This document shows, in pieces, positions 10,969 to 22,474 of a stretch of 64,000 nt of DNA. Both the position numbers and the translations under genes were made by a program. Origin of the DNA: Paramecium tetraurelia. Taxonomy: Eukaryota; Ciliophora; Oligohymenophorea; Peniculida; Parameciidae. Position 1 is the stretch's first letter. Each line of letters starts with the position of its first letter. The stretch covers positions 127,005-191,004 of the forward strand of contig NW_001799009.1 in NCBI RefSeq assembly GCF_000165425.1. The letters are read 5' to 3'. Below the pieces are notes generated by a model. That model was given only the letters and a program-made list of their open reading frames with translations, ran no database searches and was not told the DNA's origin.

Positions 10969-12750
10969 TCAAATCATTGGATTTGGAGTTTCATAGTTAA
11001 TTATAAATTCTGTGTACTCTTATAGATTTAGCTAGATGAAATATGAATAATATTCTTACACCATCATTGAGATTGAATGATTTAAACTCTTATTGAACTT
11101 ATAATTCATTGAAATTATCTATGACTCTTAATAATGATTTCAGAGTGATTAGATTCGATTGTCTAGATAGAATTTTGAAACTAGATTTCAGAATGTCTTA
11201 AGTTAAGATGATATCTTTGTTGGAAGCAAGAAGTAGAAAATCATCTAAAGTGAGTTCCTATTAGAGATTTAGTTGATCAATCAAATCCTTCCCTTCAATT
11301 GAGAATAGCTCTTTTAATTCTTCTAAACTCAAACTACCATCTGAATCAACGTCAGCTGTTTTAAATAACTTAGTCAAAATTTTCAAATGATCATTTGCAT
11401 AGTTTTGAAGAAGGTACCAAAACACACATCTGTGTAAATAAGTCATATTCTTGCACTTAATCATATTCTTTAAGGGTTGCAACAAATCTTATGGTTGGAC
11501 CTATTTCATCTTCACGAGGAATGGGTGTTCCAAACATTGCTTTAGAGTGATTCTATCATGCCTATTGAGGTTTAGCATTTCAAGCAAGAGTGTATTCATT
11601 TCAGAAGGGTAGTTATTTAAATATTCCTCTGGTTTGAATGATTGAATATCTTAAATAGTATATGGCATATCTTTGTTTCTTAGTTAGAGAATGATGACAG
11701 CCAATGCCCACACATCATTGCATTTATTCCTACTCTTAACTTCAATAGGAATGTGATCTATATGTTTATCTGGATGCTTATCAAAATGTTTATGAGAATG
11801 TCTGGGATGCTAATGCTTTGAAGATATTGGATCTTCATAATATTGAGCTTCTTTTAGATACATTAATTGATAGATGCTTCGAACATCGGATAACTTGATA
11901 AAGGGTGTAGAGGAATCATCAAAGACAGAGAAACTGTGGATTGTCAATTCATCATGACTTAACCCTAGAGAATGTATATATCCTAATGCCTCTATCATCT
12001 AATAAAATATGATCCCGATTTATTGGTCATCATACTTGCGATTCTCTACGTAATTAGACAAAGAACCTCCTGGACAACATTCGTACATTACCTAATAAGT
12101 CTTTTTCTGGTGATCAACAAGAATGTCAATAATTTTTACAATGTGTATATTATCCTATGTTATAGTTATGCTTACCAATTTGATCTCCTCCAATTTATCG
12201 ATGTATTATTGATTCTTATGATCAAACTTAAGTACCTCTACCTAAACCTATTGGCCTGTTTCATTATGTTGCATTACCGTTTTGCCTAAATTTTCTGCTA
12301 TTTAATAAAACTTAATATACCTAGAATTTTGCTTGATACGATTGAATAGTTTTTGGAGGCAGTCACTTGAAGACTCTTAGTTCCTTGTTTTATGTTGTTT
12401 CTTTTATTTTGAATACTAAATGGTGATGATCCCTATGCTAATGGTTACTCATATAACTAAGAAGATTAAACGATCATAGTTTTTGTAGTAATAGTGGTAG
12501 CATGAGAAGCTCTTCTTATGCTCATTGTACCATTTTTTGTTGAATTAATTTGTACCGGAGTTGTTGTTTGATTAGTAGATAGGTTTTTTTGTGGAATTAT
12601 GGCCTTGTTCTTCAAATTACGATCTTGCCATTAGATTGTACTTTTATTCGACCTCGGAACCAATGAAATTTATTGATCTGGTTTGGTTTCTGGTTGAGTT
12701 TTCATTTATTTCTAATCATTCTTTGCAGATGAAGAAGTACAAACTCCCAT
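10969..12750 (-). CDS. EF-hand pseudokinase of the CDPK type, copy B
   Basis: Paralogue of the gene at 7556-9250, on the opposite strand. Starts MGVCTSSSAK at 12750, a myristoylation/palmitoylation type N-terminus, followed by about 120 Ser/Thr/Gln-rich residues. The kinase-like domain has the lysine-strand region VEVLKFDHKN, hinge YECCPGGSLSNY and helix CNDVWALAVIILQL. The catalytic loop reads SHDELTI instead of HRDxK, DFG is replaced by SDV, and no APE motif is seen; a His-rich insert (HPRHSHKHFDKH) sits in the activation segment. An EF-hand follows (ADVDSDGSLSLEEL). Introns: 12298-12320, 12155-12175 and 11032-11059 (23, 21 and 28 nt). TGA at 10971-10969. Probably a catalytically dead calcium-responsive scaffold. 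Confidence 0.85.
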
Positions 12751-13517
12751 TAATTATAAATAATCAAATTAAATTACAAACATTAAGAAGTATATCTAAA
12801 CATCTGAAACAAAAATATTGCATAAATTTGTTCATTTGACATGAATCTAGCGCAATAGTTTTCACAATACTCAAAGTTATCTGATTAATTCGAATCAGCT
12901 ATATTATAAGGTAAATGTTCAGATAATATCTAATATTATTTTCCTAAATTAATATTTATTATATGATTGTTTTTATTATAAAATTCTCAAAAATATAGAC
13001 TATCAGGGACTCGAAATTATATCAATCATTTTCCAAGATGACTGCAATTGACTATATAACTGTATATATAGATAAATTATGCAAATTGAATTCTTTTTCA
13101 ATTTATATTAATTTAAATAAGAAATAACAATTACTTCTTGTACTTATGTTCAAGAACAGTATTATTGTTATAACGTATGATAAATATATAAATGACTTAC
13201 ATAATATGTTTTTCAAATAAATTTACTTTAAGATTAAAAAAGAAAAACTTCTTAAAGATAATTAATAATATTCGCTTTTGTCATGAATAAAAAGGAGTTA
13301 GAACTATATAACAAACAATAATTTGATAATGTTCATTTTAAGTAAGAAATTCTAACCTATTCACTATAGACTAAGATAAAATCACATAGGTGCAGAGAGA
13401 TTTAAATTTATAATTTAGTTCTTATTTTTAGTTATATTTTAATTTGCCAAAGAAGCGGGAATTGTAATTCTTAAGATAATTTATTTTATAAGAGCATTAA
13501 TTTAATTGTAAATTGGT
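12751..13517. other. Divergent intergenic region
   Basis: About 770 bases between the start codons of divergent genes. AT-rich, no protein-like frame, no repeat recognised. It should hold the promoters of both neighbours, but ciliate promoter motifs are not readable by eye. Confidence 0.4.
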
Positions 13518-14241
13518 ATGTACACAGGCACAATTTCAGTCATCTATGGTCCAATGGTAAATCTATTATAATATTTCAGTTTTCTGGTAAAACAAGCGAG
13601 CTCATGAGATTGGTCAAGAGATTTACAATTTCCGAAAGGAAGTGTGTAGTGTTAAATTATGCAAACGATAACAGATACTCAGGGGAATAATGTATTTCAA
13701 GTCATGACAAGTATGCTGTCTATTTTATAATTAAGACAATTTTTGAGAGCAATAAAAGTATGCAAATTGAATGAAGCTTACGAGAAGTGCAAGGAAAGCG
13801 ATGTGGTAGCAATTGATGAGGGTTAATTCTTCTAAGATGTATTTGCAATGAATAATTATTTAGATTGTGGAATTTAGTGAGAAGATGGCAAATTTAGGGA
13901 AGATTGTAATTGTGGCTGCTTTGGATGGAACCTTTGACAGGAAGCCTTTTCATAACATCTTAAACCTAATTCCTTTGGCTGAGCGCATAACCAAACTCAC
14001 AGCAGTCTGTTGGTTTTGCAAGAGAGAAAATGCATCATTTACTAAAAGAATAGTATAATCTAAAGAGAGTATTTAAATGAATTGAATTTTAGTTGAATTG
14101 ATTGGCGGTGAGGATTGCTACAAACCAGCTTGTAGGCTATGTTTCCATCTGGCAGAGAGTCAATTGAAAGGTCAACCCATAGCATAGACTTAATTCGTTA
14201 ATTAAGAGAATCATTACGACCAAAATAACTTGATTTGCTGA
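13518..14241 (+). CDS. Thymidine kinase, cytosolic type (TK1 family)
   Basis: Phosphorylates thymidine to dTMP for DNA synthesis by salvage. The P-loop [11 protein letters not shown] is split by a 23-nt intron exactly after GPM (13557-13579). The Walker B-like segment VVAIDEGQFFQD and the substrate-binding [12 protein letters not shown] are intact, and the zinc site keeps [11 protein letters not shown] and CRLCF. About 205 residues, normal for type II TK. Further introns: 13711-13735 (25 nt, ending AAG), 13839-13863 (25 nt, TAG) and 14069-14092 (24 nt, TAG). Each is required to restore the conserved reading. Ends TGA 14239-14241. All key residues I can see are present. Confidence 0.93.
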
Positions 14242-14284
14242 ACAAACACTATAATTAATTTATATTTTTTATTATTAAACCATC

Positions 14285-14605
14285 ATGAGTTTTAATGGAA
14301 ATGCATTACTGACACCTTCACGATATGGTGGTGAGTCTTGGAATGCCCAGACATGTTTCACTGCTTAGGAGGACTATTTTGAATGTTTGGATAGAGAGAA
14401 TTCAACGAATGGTAATTGAATAATTAATCCAGTCAATCGCAAACTTTGTGGAAGAGAACATCAATTATGGAAGGAAGCATGTCCAGATAGTGACAGAAGA
14501 GCCTAAATGATATTCAGAAGACTGGAGAGACAAAATTAAGCATTGTATACATCAGAATAGCTCAGATAATATAATAATCATTAAAACAATAGAAGCTTCA
14601 AATGA
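14285..14605 (+). CDS. COX6B/COA6-like mitochondrial intermembrane-space protein
   Basis: A 99-residue protein with Cys spacing and sequence of the COX6B/COA6 group: TCFTAQEDYFECLDRENS, then CGREHQLWKEACPDSDRR, giving twin CxnC helices of a CHCH-like fold imported by the MIA40 route. COA6 members help copper delivery to cytochrome c oxidase, while COX6B members are oxidase subunits; the CPDSDRRAQ ending fits COA6 somewhat better. One 21-nt intron, 14412-14432, ends in CAG. It starts 43 bases after thymidine kinase on the same strand. TGA 14603-14605. Confidence 0.75.
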
Positions 14606-14908
14606 TTAATGAAAATGCACAAAATAAAATATATTATAATAATAATATAAAGAATAAAAATAATTAATAAACTAGTTTCATACATATTGGAAATGTTGAT
14701 AAATGGCAGGAGAAATTGAATGAAAAAGTTAAATTATAATTTTTGATTAAAGATTTTTATTTGAAAGATTGAATAAAAATTGAATATTTCTATGCAGTTA
14801 TCAATCTTAGAATTGACTAATCAAATTCCAAGGTATCAGAATGATATGTTCATTTAAAAAAATCTTAAATTAGTTCAAAGCTAATAATTAAAAAGTCAAT
14901 TATTAATA
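14606..14908. other. Short AT-rich gap
   Basis: About 300 bases; nothing recognised. Confidence 0.4.
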
Positions 14909-16490
14909 ATGTCGTATACTTCTAGCTGGCCTGTGTTCACAGAGTGCGATCCATGCACCAAGTTTTGGAATAGGAATGAAGGTCTAGTTGACCAGAATAT
15001 TTTAATGACTGAAGAACTAATGAAAACAGACCAGAAGAACATCATCATAAAAGAACGAATATATATCCTAACCAATAAGGGCTACTTTTACTATTAAAAA
15101 CAGAATACGTTGAGATGGGTGCAATTGAATACGCAGATGAGTGTTAAACTCATAGAATTAAAGCTACCTCAAAGAGAACATGATGTAGTAAAGGTGATTA
15201 GAATAAAGAGAAATCAGAGAGTCTACGCATGTTTTTGGAATTCAGATTTGTAATTCTTTAACTGATTACAGTTAGAAGACATTCTAATATTTTAAGAGAA
15301 TAGCTGGATTTTGTGTGTGTTAGAATTTCGAACAACTCTACACATTCTAAGATCTACTGGGAAAAGGGGGATATTCTAAAGTGTATCAACTCTGTCCAGT
15401 GAATAGACTACCTTATCAGTAGTAGTATTACGCTGGGAAAGTATATAATAAAGTTGAAGTAAATTCGAAAAAGAACCTCATTTAAATATCACATTTAATA
15501 AGATAGGAATGCGAAATCCTCAAAAAGTTAAATTCTCCATTCATTATTAACTTATTCGAAATCATTCAATTAGATGAACAACTAAGTAAAGAATTTATGA
15601 ATCTCTAATAGTTCTGATAACAGAACTACTAAGGAGCGGATCCTTGTATTAATTGCTTAAGGAGAAAGTTCGAATACAGGAAGTCGAAGCCAATGGAATC
15701 ATATTGAGAATCGCTTTAGGATTGCAATGTCTTCACAGGTAAATAGTGTAATTAATTTAGCTTAGGGTATGTTCATAGAGATATTAAACTTGAGAATGTG
15801 TTGCTGGATAAGGATTAGATCAAAATAATTGATTTTGGATTTGCAGAACAAATAAATAGAGAGGTACTCACTTCAGGATAAGGAACCATTGGTTACATGG
15901 CTCCAGAAATCTTCTAGGATCAACCATACACTGAAGTAGGAGATGTTTTCAGTTTGGGAGTGGTTTATTACTTATTGCTGACTGGCAAATCTCCATTCAG
16001 AGGACACAATCAGGAGAACATTATGAGAGCAAATAAATTATGCGAAATTGATTTTAGTGAGTATTGTTTTGTGAATGTGAGTCAAAAGGTCATCGCTCTA
16101 GTCAAGGCAATGCTCTAAAAAAACCCCAAGCATAGGATCAACTTAAATGAAGTCATCCAATCTTTGAGAGCTCTGAATCCTATCATAGATTACGCTTATC
16201 GAACAAATTCAGTTGATGGCTCTCAGATGACCAAATAGGCTGGAATCAGATCTCTCTATTTATTAAGTCAGAACTCTTAGGATTCCTTAAGAGGTTAGAA
16301 GACTTAGTAGAATAGATTGAATGTTACAGACAAATTCGTTGTGAAGACAAGTACGTTTCGACCTTCACTTGTCAATTTAGATAGCAGTCATAATGAGAAT
16401 GAAGACTTGGAGGATAACCAGCTACCAGGATTTGTTGTGGAATTCTTGTTTGTTTCTATGAACATTATGAATAACACTAAATTTCCATGA
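14909..16490 (+). CDS. Ser/Thr protein kinase with N-terminal PH-like region
   Basis: Residues 1-125 look like a beta-rich PH-type module (GYFYYQKQNTLRWVQL, then YACFWNSD), common at the N-terminus of ciliate kinases. The catalytic domain is complete: glycine loop LLGKGGYSKVY, lysine strand YYAGKVYNK, catalytic loop VHRDIKLENV, DFG (KIIDFGFAEQ), MAPEIF, and helix VGDVFSLGVVYYLL. The substrate is unknown; overall type is CAMK/AGC-like. Introns: 15250-15271 (22 nt, ends CAG), 15586-15611 (26 nt) and 15739-15760 (22 nt). After the kinase domain come about 110 Ser/Gln-rich residues. ATG 14909, TGA 16488-16490. Confidence 0.85.
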
Positions 16491-16506
16491 TATTAAATTA
16501 ATAATA

Positions 16507-17341
16507 ATGTAATTCTCTTGCATGTTCTGTGAACATAAAGGGAATCTGCCAGAATTACTAAATATGGTAAACATCAAAAATATTCAAGGCTCTTTCCTCC
16601 AAGTATCAAACCGATTTCTGGTAAATCTAATTGAGGAGTCCATCCACTATAAAATTCTAAGATCAAGTCTGCTTTGAAGAATCGGAAGAGTATTTCTAAT
16701 TGTATAAGCTCTAGTAATTTAGGTATCATGCATACCCTCATCTATAAGATAATCGAAAATAACTTACTGAATATTATCGATATCATAGAGACATCCCACG
16801 TATTTTCATTAAGGGCATTACATCTCAACTAGAAAGTTATCACGAAAAACAAAGAGAAATCAAATATAAGAAAATAAAGAAATAATTAGGAATGTAAGTC
16901 AAAGATACAACAAGAGATGATATGATCTATCCGTTTAAGGCTCTAAAAGGTCTCAGTGAACTCTAAACTTCAAGGCAGTTACAATAGCTGTTGAAATAAA
17001 TCAAACCGCTTCGTTACGATAAAAGCGGAATTGCAAATTTGATTTAAAAGTAAAAGTAGTAGATGCTACAATCATAAAACTTAAAGAAATTATTAAAAAT
17101 AGATAATACTAATACTGCTACAACTTTGGCGACCAAGAGAACTTATCATACTTCTCATACATTATAGGATGTAAAGAAGAAAACTCATAAAAAATAACTT
17201 ACCTTATGCACTGAGTATTCTCCTGAAGAAAGGAATGATTTTTATAAGAGATGGTCTGATGTTTTAAGTCATAGATAATTATAATATCATAAAAAAAAAA
17301 TAAAATGCACTCTTCTTAACAAAAAGAAATCACTTAAATGA
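16507..17341 (+). CDS. Unrecognised basic protein
   Basis: Starts 16 bases after the kinase stop on the same strand: ATG 16507 (MQFSCMFCEHKGNLPELLNM), a 22-nt intron 16567-16588 ending AAG, then one clean frame of about 250 codons to TGA 17339-17341. The protein is Lys-, Gln- and Tyr-rich with predicted helices (SQLESYHEKQREIKYKKIKK) and ends in a basic stretch. The N-terminal CMFCEH suggests a short metal-binding site. No domain recognised. Because the whole exon 2 frame is free of TGA and uses TAA/TAG as Gln throughout, coding status is firm. Confidence 0.7.
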
Positions 17342-17556
17342 AATTTATAATTTTGTATTTTAAATATGAATAAAGCTGAATAAGATGGTTTACTTTAGAG
17401 TTACCATCAACAGAAATCATGTTATCTAATAATTTCACTGAAATTATAAATTAGAATTTTAATATATCTTAATTTATTCTTGACTCTTATTTTATTTCCT
17501 CATGACTACCCATTTTTAAGATTCAAGTAATCAATAAAAAGATTTAGAATTATTTT

Positions 17557-17610
17557 TTAATTATCCATTATTTATATTAATCTACTTAATTATCCATTAT
17601 TTATATTAAT
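17557..17610. repeat. Two 25-bp direct repeats in non-coding DNA
   Basis: The same 25 bases (beginning TTAATTATCCATTATTTATA) occur at 17557-17581 and 17586-17610 with 4 bases between. They lie between the convergent genes ending at 17341 and 17626. The rest of the 17342-17625 gap shows nothing else. Confidence 0.85.
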
Positions 17611-17625
17611 AATATTTGAAATAAA

Positions 17626-18873
17626 TCATAAAATGAATATCAAACCAATCTATAGAATAATTAGCATTAAAGCATCATTAGATAGATGTCTTGATTTAAA
17701 ATGTAATTTTAAACCCTTATTATTTATTGAATGAGCAAATCCAATCTGTTTATCTGTTTGATCGAAAACAGTGTAATAGCTATGCAAGAAAGCATCACCT
17801 AACAATAGAATGTCATCTATCTCTGATCTTTCGAGTTTCGTATTACATTTTGATTGACTGCCGTCGATTATTGTACAAGCTATTGATATATTGTCAAAAT
17901 CATACAATAGATGTAATCCTAAGGATTTAATAGTAATTCCAAGGAACTATTGACTCTTATCTTTATAATAGGAAATGCTTCAATAATTTCTTTTTCGCTT
18001 GTTGCAGTTACCGAACAATGTACAGTGCAATAAGAGGGGGCATAACTTTCAACTCTGTATGAACAATGAACTCCTTTTTCTTCAAACACATCCAACATGT
18101 TATCCATTGCAACTGCGGGAACAGTAAGACAACTAGTTCCACTGTCCACAAGGGCTGTTGGAATATTAAACAATTCATTATCTATGGACATTCCCTCTAT
18201 TCCAATTAGATATTGAGATGCCGACATGAGGGGTACATAAGATATCTGTTAGCCCTCTTAAGCAAATTGCATATCAATGCCTCCAAATAGAATATAACTA
18301 CCATATTCACCTTCATCTTTCAAATACAATGAAAAGTATTTTTTAGAGATAAGTTTCTATTGATAAAGAGATTCCAAGATTGATGGATTTGGATTGGCAG
18401 CAATAGAATTGAATCCAAGTCCTAGGATGCCTCCACTGGATGCAATATTTCCATTTGCTCTTTCAATCAATAGGAAGGATTAATTAAATTTGATGTTATG
18501 GATCCACACTTAATCCCAAGCCAAAGTACCAGAAATGGGGCCATCATCATAGTAAATTGAATAACTGGAATCAGTATTAATGCAAGTCGAACTTGCAGTA
18601 CAATCATATCGCTTGACTAAAATAAGAGTTTCTTATTAGATATGTACCATAATTATAGAATCCTCTTGCCTCTACTGATGGAACCCATAGATCTGAAGAC
18701 CCTGTATCTATAATTAGCTCCATCTGTTATTTCATTGATCCGAACTGCATTTCCACTCTGTATTCTACTTGATGTATATCATGAATGGGATCCATGATGG
18801 TAGTATGTCTCCGAACTTGATACGTGACGCTCTTGCCTTCGTACAATAAGCCTAGTAACAATGTTAGAAACAT
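17626..18873 (-). CDS. Pepsin-like aspartyl protease (A1 family)
   Basis: Secreted or vacuolar acid protease. N-terminal hydrophobic signal MFLTLLLGLLY. First catalytic motif LIIDTGSSDLWVPS, flap region DDGPISGTLAWDQ, second catalytic motif ALVDSGTSCLTVP, and C-terminal LLGDAFLHSYYTVFDQ with IGFA, all in family order. Both catalytic Asp are present. Introns: 18617-18647 (31 nt, GTA..TAG) and 17919-17947 (29 nt, GTT..TAG), the second inferred from frame. About 395 residues, normal for A1. No clear pro-segment is visible, so it may be short. Start 18873, TGA 17628-17626. Divergent from the kelch gene, with 50 bases between start codons. Confidence 0.88.
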
Positions 18874-18923
18874 AATAAATGAAATAATCAACTATTCAAA
18901 GTTAATTAAATCGGAGTAGATAA

Positions 18924-20132
18924 ATGATTACGTTATTTTAGTAGCGTATGCAATCCGAATGGTAAAAAAGGTATGATCAAGTTAGAACAATAACTCCTTC
19001 AAAGTAAATTCGAATAAGAACAACTCCAAGTCCTGAGAGACCAATGAAATTGAAATTTGCCTAATCTCCTGTTCAAGCACTTTATACCACTTCCACCAAG
19101 GCAACTGTGATTTTGCCTTTACAGAATGAGTAAAAATATACTATGCCAGAAACACGGCAGGGTTGCAGATCAATAGAACTGTCAAATAATTTGGGGATTG
19201 TGATGGGAGGGCATTCTCACAGAGAATCTTTGGAATTCAATTTTATAGACTTGCAAAATGGATAATGGTTGTAGAAATAGCAATTTCAAGATTGGGAATT
19301 CTTGAAATACAGAATGAAGGAAAGCAATACAAAATTAGGAAGTCACTTTTCAATCAATTATGATGCTGAAGAGCAGACTCTTTATTGTTTTGGAGGCGAA
19401 AGGATATAGGGAGTTAGAAGATAAAGTAATACTTTAAGCAAGATACAAAATCATCAATTGCAATAATTTATTATAAACGGGATTCCTCCAAGAAGGAATC
19501 ATACATCAACTCTGATGGATAATTAGTTGATAGTGATTGGAGGATTTGAAGACATGAATACAAAACCTAATTATTTTGGGGATATTCACAGCATCAATTT
19601 GAATACTATGAAATCAACTCCATTATAAAAGTAGTTTATGAAAAATGGATTGGCATACCATCAGGTGATAAGTGTACAGAAAAAGAACCAATATTTTGAG
19701 GAAAAGGAGAATGGCATATATTTATTCGGAGGAAAGGATTAGGAAGACATTTTCAATAGTGATTTGATTTAGATTGTGATAGGGAATTAGTTTTAAGTGA
19801 ATGTCGTATAGACTGCTGGATAATAACCAAAGGCAAGGAGGAACTTTAGTATGAATTACGATCAAAATAGTTAATGCATAATTATTTTTGGTGGAACAAA
19901 TGACTTTGAGATTTTTGATGATTTGTATACTTTAAATATTCAGAGTAAGATTTGGTGTAATGTTTAATTGAGTGGATACTTAAACTTCTAACCTAGATAT
20001 GATCATTGTTCATTGTATTAAAATGAAAAGTTGATTATATTTGGAGGATTGAATGAATTTGGATTTATTTTGTTTAATCCGATATTAATAAATTTAAAAT
20101 TAAAAAGATAAAAATTGAATCACTAGGAATGA
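18924..20132 (+). CDS. Kelch-repeat protein
   Basis: Intronless 402-residue protein. Six kelch-type blades show the GG after hydrophobic strands: LGIVMGGHS, LYCFGGE, LIVIGGFED, IYLFGGKD, IIIFGGTND, LIIFGGLNE. The first 75 residues are Ser/Pro-rich and probably disordered. It should form a beta-propeller that binds partner proteins; the partner is unknown. ATG 18924. The stop TGA 20130-20132 lies inside the 3' end of the convergent kinase gene, so the two coding regions overlap by 13 bases. Confidence 0.85.
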
Positions 20133-21512
20133 ATATATGTGTATCCATCAAATTATTACTACACTTCCTTAATCCTCAATTATTTTGTAAATTCCTCAAT
20201 CAAAGTTTTGTCTGATTCCTAATGTCCTTATTGCAACTTCCTGTTGTACTCTTCGCATTTTGGTTAATAGGGAGCAGCCATCTTTTTGCTATACAGACTC
20301 ACCCAATCGAAGCCATTAAACCATGGATGATCCTTCAATTAAGATATTCCTCCAATTCCCAACCTCAAAGATTATTTCCTCTGTATCAATTTGTTGGTGA
20401 AATCAATAATGGATGCTGAATAATTGGGACATTCCTTTTGACTGAGTAAGACTTGTCTTCCAAGTATTTCATCTCTGACTTCCTTGCGAGATCTTCCTGT
20501 ATAGGGTCTTTTGCGAGTGATCAATTCATATGTCATCACTCCCAATGCAAAATAATCAACACCATAAGAGTGATTCTACCGTAACAAGACTTCAGGTGCC
20601 ATGTAACCAGGAGTGCCACTCGTTTCATTGTGATTGTCCAATTTATGCAATCGAGCAATCCCCAAATCTGTGATTCTCAAATAACCCTGTTAATCAAATA
20701 CAAGATTTTCTGGTTTCAAATCTCTATGGATGATCTAATTAGTATGCATATACTCCAATCCCAATATCAAACAACCTATAAAAAATTCTTGGTTTTTTAT
20801 ATAATATTGGTTACTTATTTGATCCTCCTTAAATTGTTTATTTAATATCAAATGGAATCTGAGATCTCCTCCTGGCAAGTAATCCATGACCAAATATAGT
20901 GTTTCTCTATCTTGAAATGCAGCCACGATGTTTACTATAAAAGGATGTTTCAATTTGGAGAGTAGATTCTTTTCATTTAACACAGATTTTACTGAGTTCT
21001 TGCCTAAAATTCTAAGTCCTCAATTTTATTTACTTGGCTTTTTATAATTCTTTCATTGCAAAGATTTATCTGGATCTTTTGTGTTCCACTTTCCACACTT
21101 TTCCAAATCCTCCCCATCCTATGACAAATTTCAACGTGTAATTGATCTTCCCAACATAAGTATTATACTGATTAGTCGTCAACGTCGTACTCAAATTCGT
21201 ATTCTTAAACTTAATCCCGAAAATTGCTACCTTAATTGTTATGCTATTGCTGTGCGGCAAAGGTTTCCTCTTTGTCGTCTTCAACTCTCCCAAATAATAA
21301 GTCTTCCTCTCTGGACTGTGAATTTGAGCCTGAGAAACATGGACACTGAATTTGGGTTATGCCATCAATTTCGGTGACACACTCACCAGGGGAGGCACTA
21401 GGATATCAGAATCTATTCTACTGTCTTGAGATGCTCTTCGCTTCAAGATTATCTGGATTGGTTTCTCACTCTCGGCAAATAGATCACGGATATTTGTTCC
21501 CTTCTTAAACAT
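20120..21512 (-). CDS. AGC-like Ser/Thr protein kinase
   Basis: About 120 N-terminal residues with a C2- or PH-like beta pattern precede the kinase domain: glycine loop VIGWGGFGKVWKV, lysine strand FAMKELQKA, KNLLSKLKHPFIV, hinge MDYLPGGDLR, catalytic loop HRDLKPENLV, then TDLGIAR (DLG in place of DFG, still with the metal-binding Asp), TPGYMAPEVL, and VDYFALGVMTYEL. The C-terminal segment DHPWFNGFDWVSL is typical of AGC kinases of the YANK/NDR sort. Introns: 21012-21033 (22 nt) and 20788-20814 (27 nt, ending AAG, in frame, so retention would only add nine residues). Start 21512; TGA 20122-20120. Confidence 0.85.
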
Positions 21513-21646
21513 TTATTTTATATTAATAATAACAGTCAATCCAACTATTATTACTCAATGAAATTAGAATAAAATATTATTATATCTAAAATCCCCTATT
21601 GATATGCTCTCGTTATTAATGGTCTTTTGTATATATATTAATTAAT

Positions 21647-22311
21647 ATGTTATTATTTATATTATTTCCAATAGTATTATCCCAAACTCAAGTGTGCCAA
21701 ACTTCAGATTTCAACTCCGGTTACAAGAAGGTACAATCAGCCATTTTATTTAGGGGGACCGTATCGTCCTTTGTTTATTCTTCCAAACCGCTGATAACCA
21801 ACAATACAGATAAGTGTATTAATTAAAAGTTGACTAATATACTGCACTCCTCGTTTCTGGAACTTACCAGACTCTCTCCAGTAAGCAGAGCAATTTATGG
21901 GCTAATTCTGGCAGTATTTCCACTCTTTACGGGACCCCATACACATAGTCTGGAGGTGCATACCCAATTTAATCCATTGTTGTTCAAATGATTCAGGGCA
22001 GTGTCATTGATGTTTTTTGGGATAACGTGTGTTTTGATGGTAGTTAATGTAAGGAAAATACAATCACAACAACTACAGGATAAAGTGTCTCAGAAAACAA
22101 TGATTTTGTTACTTCTTGTAGTGGAGGTGTTTGTGATCCCAAGGTATATGTGAGTTTCTTAGGCACTGATGCTAATGGGTAATACTATACTAGCAATGGT
22201 ATTTATATTGATTATAAAACAAATAGGAATTCGTATGTCAAAGTTCAGATAATATTCAGCTGCATAAATCTTCACAAACACTTAAAATGCATTTAATAGT
22301 GTCATAGATGA
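21647..22311 (+). CDS. Secreted Cys-containing protein, function unknown
   Basis: N-terminal signal MLLFILFPIVLSQTQ followed by a mature region of about 195 residues with scattered Cys (VCQTSDF, VLCLFFQ, CFDGSQCKE, CSGGVCDPK). It looks like an exported beta-rich protein. One 23-nt intron, 21731-21753 (GTA..TAG). The frame closes at TGA 22309-22311, but an unrecognised 3' intron could change the last 20 residues. No family recognised. Confidence 0.65.
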
Positions 22312-22474
22312 GTATTCAAATTATACGGTATCAACAAAATGATTATTTATGATTCAATTTAGATATTGACTATTTTGATGCATTATCTAGTTTCTCAATA
22401 TATTGCAATTTTTATAAAGTTAAAGTTGCTAGGGATATTGTATTATATATATAATATATTGATTTTAAATTTTA

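Noticed and set aside
20788-20814. Treating the 27-nt segment in the AGC-like kinase as coding
   Set aside because: It is open and in frame, but kinase alignment is better without it, and it has GTA at its 5' end; retention remains possible.
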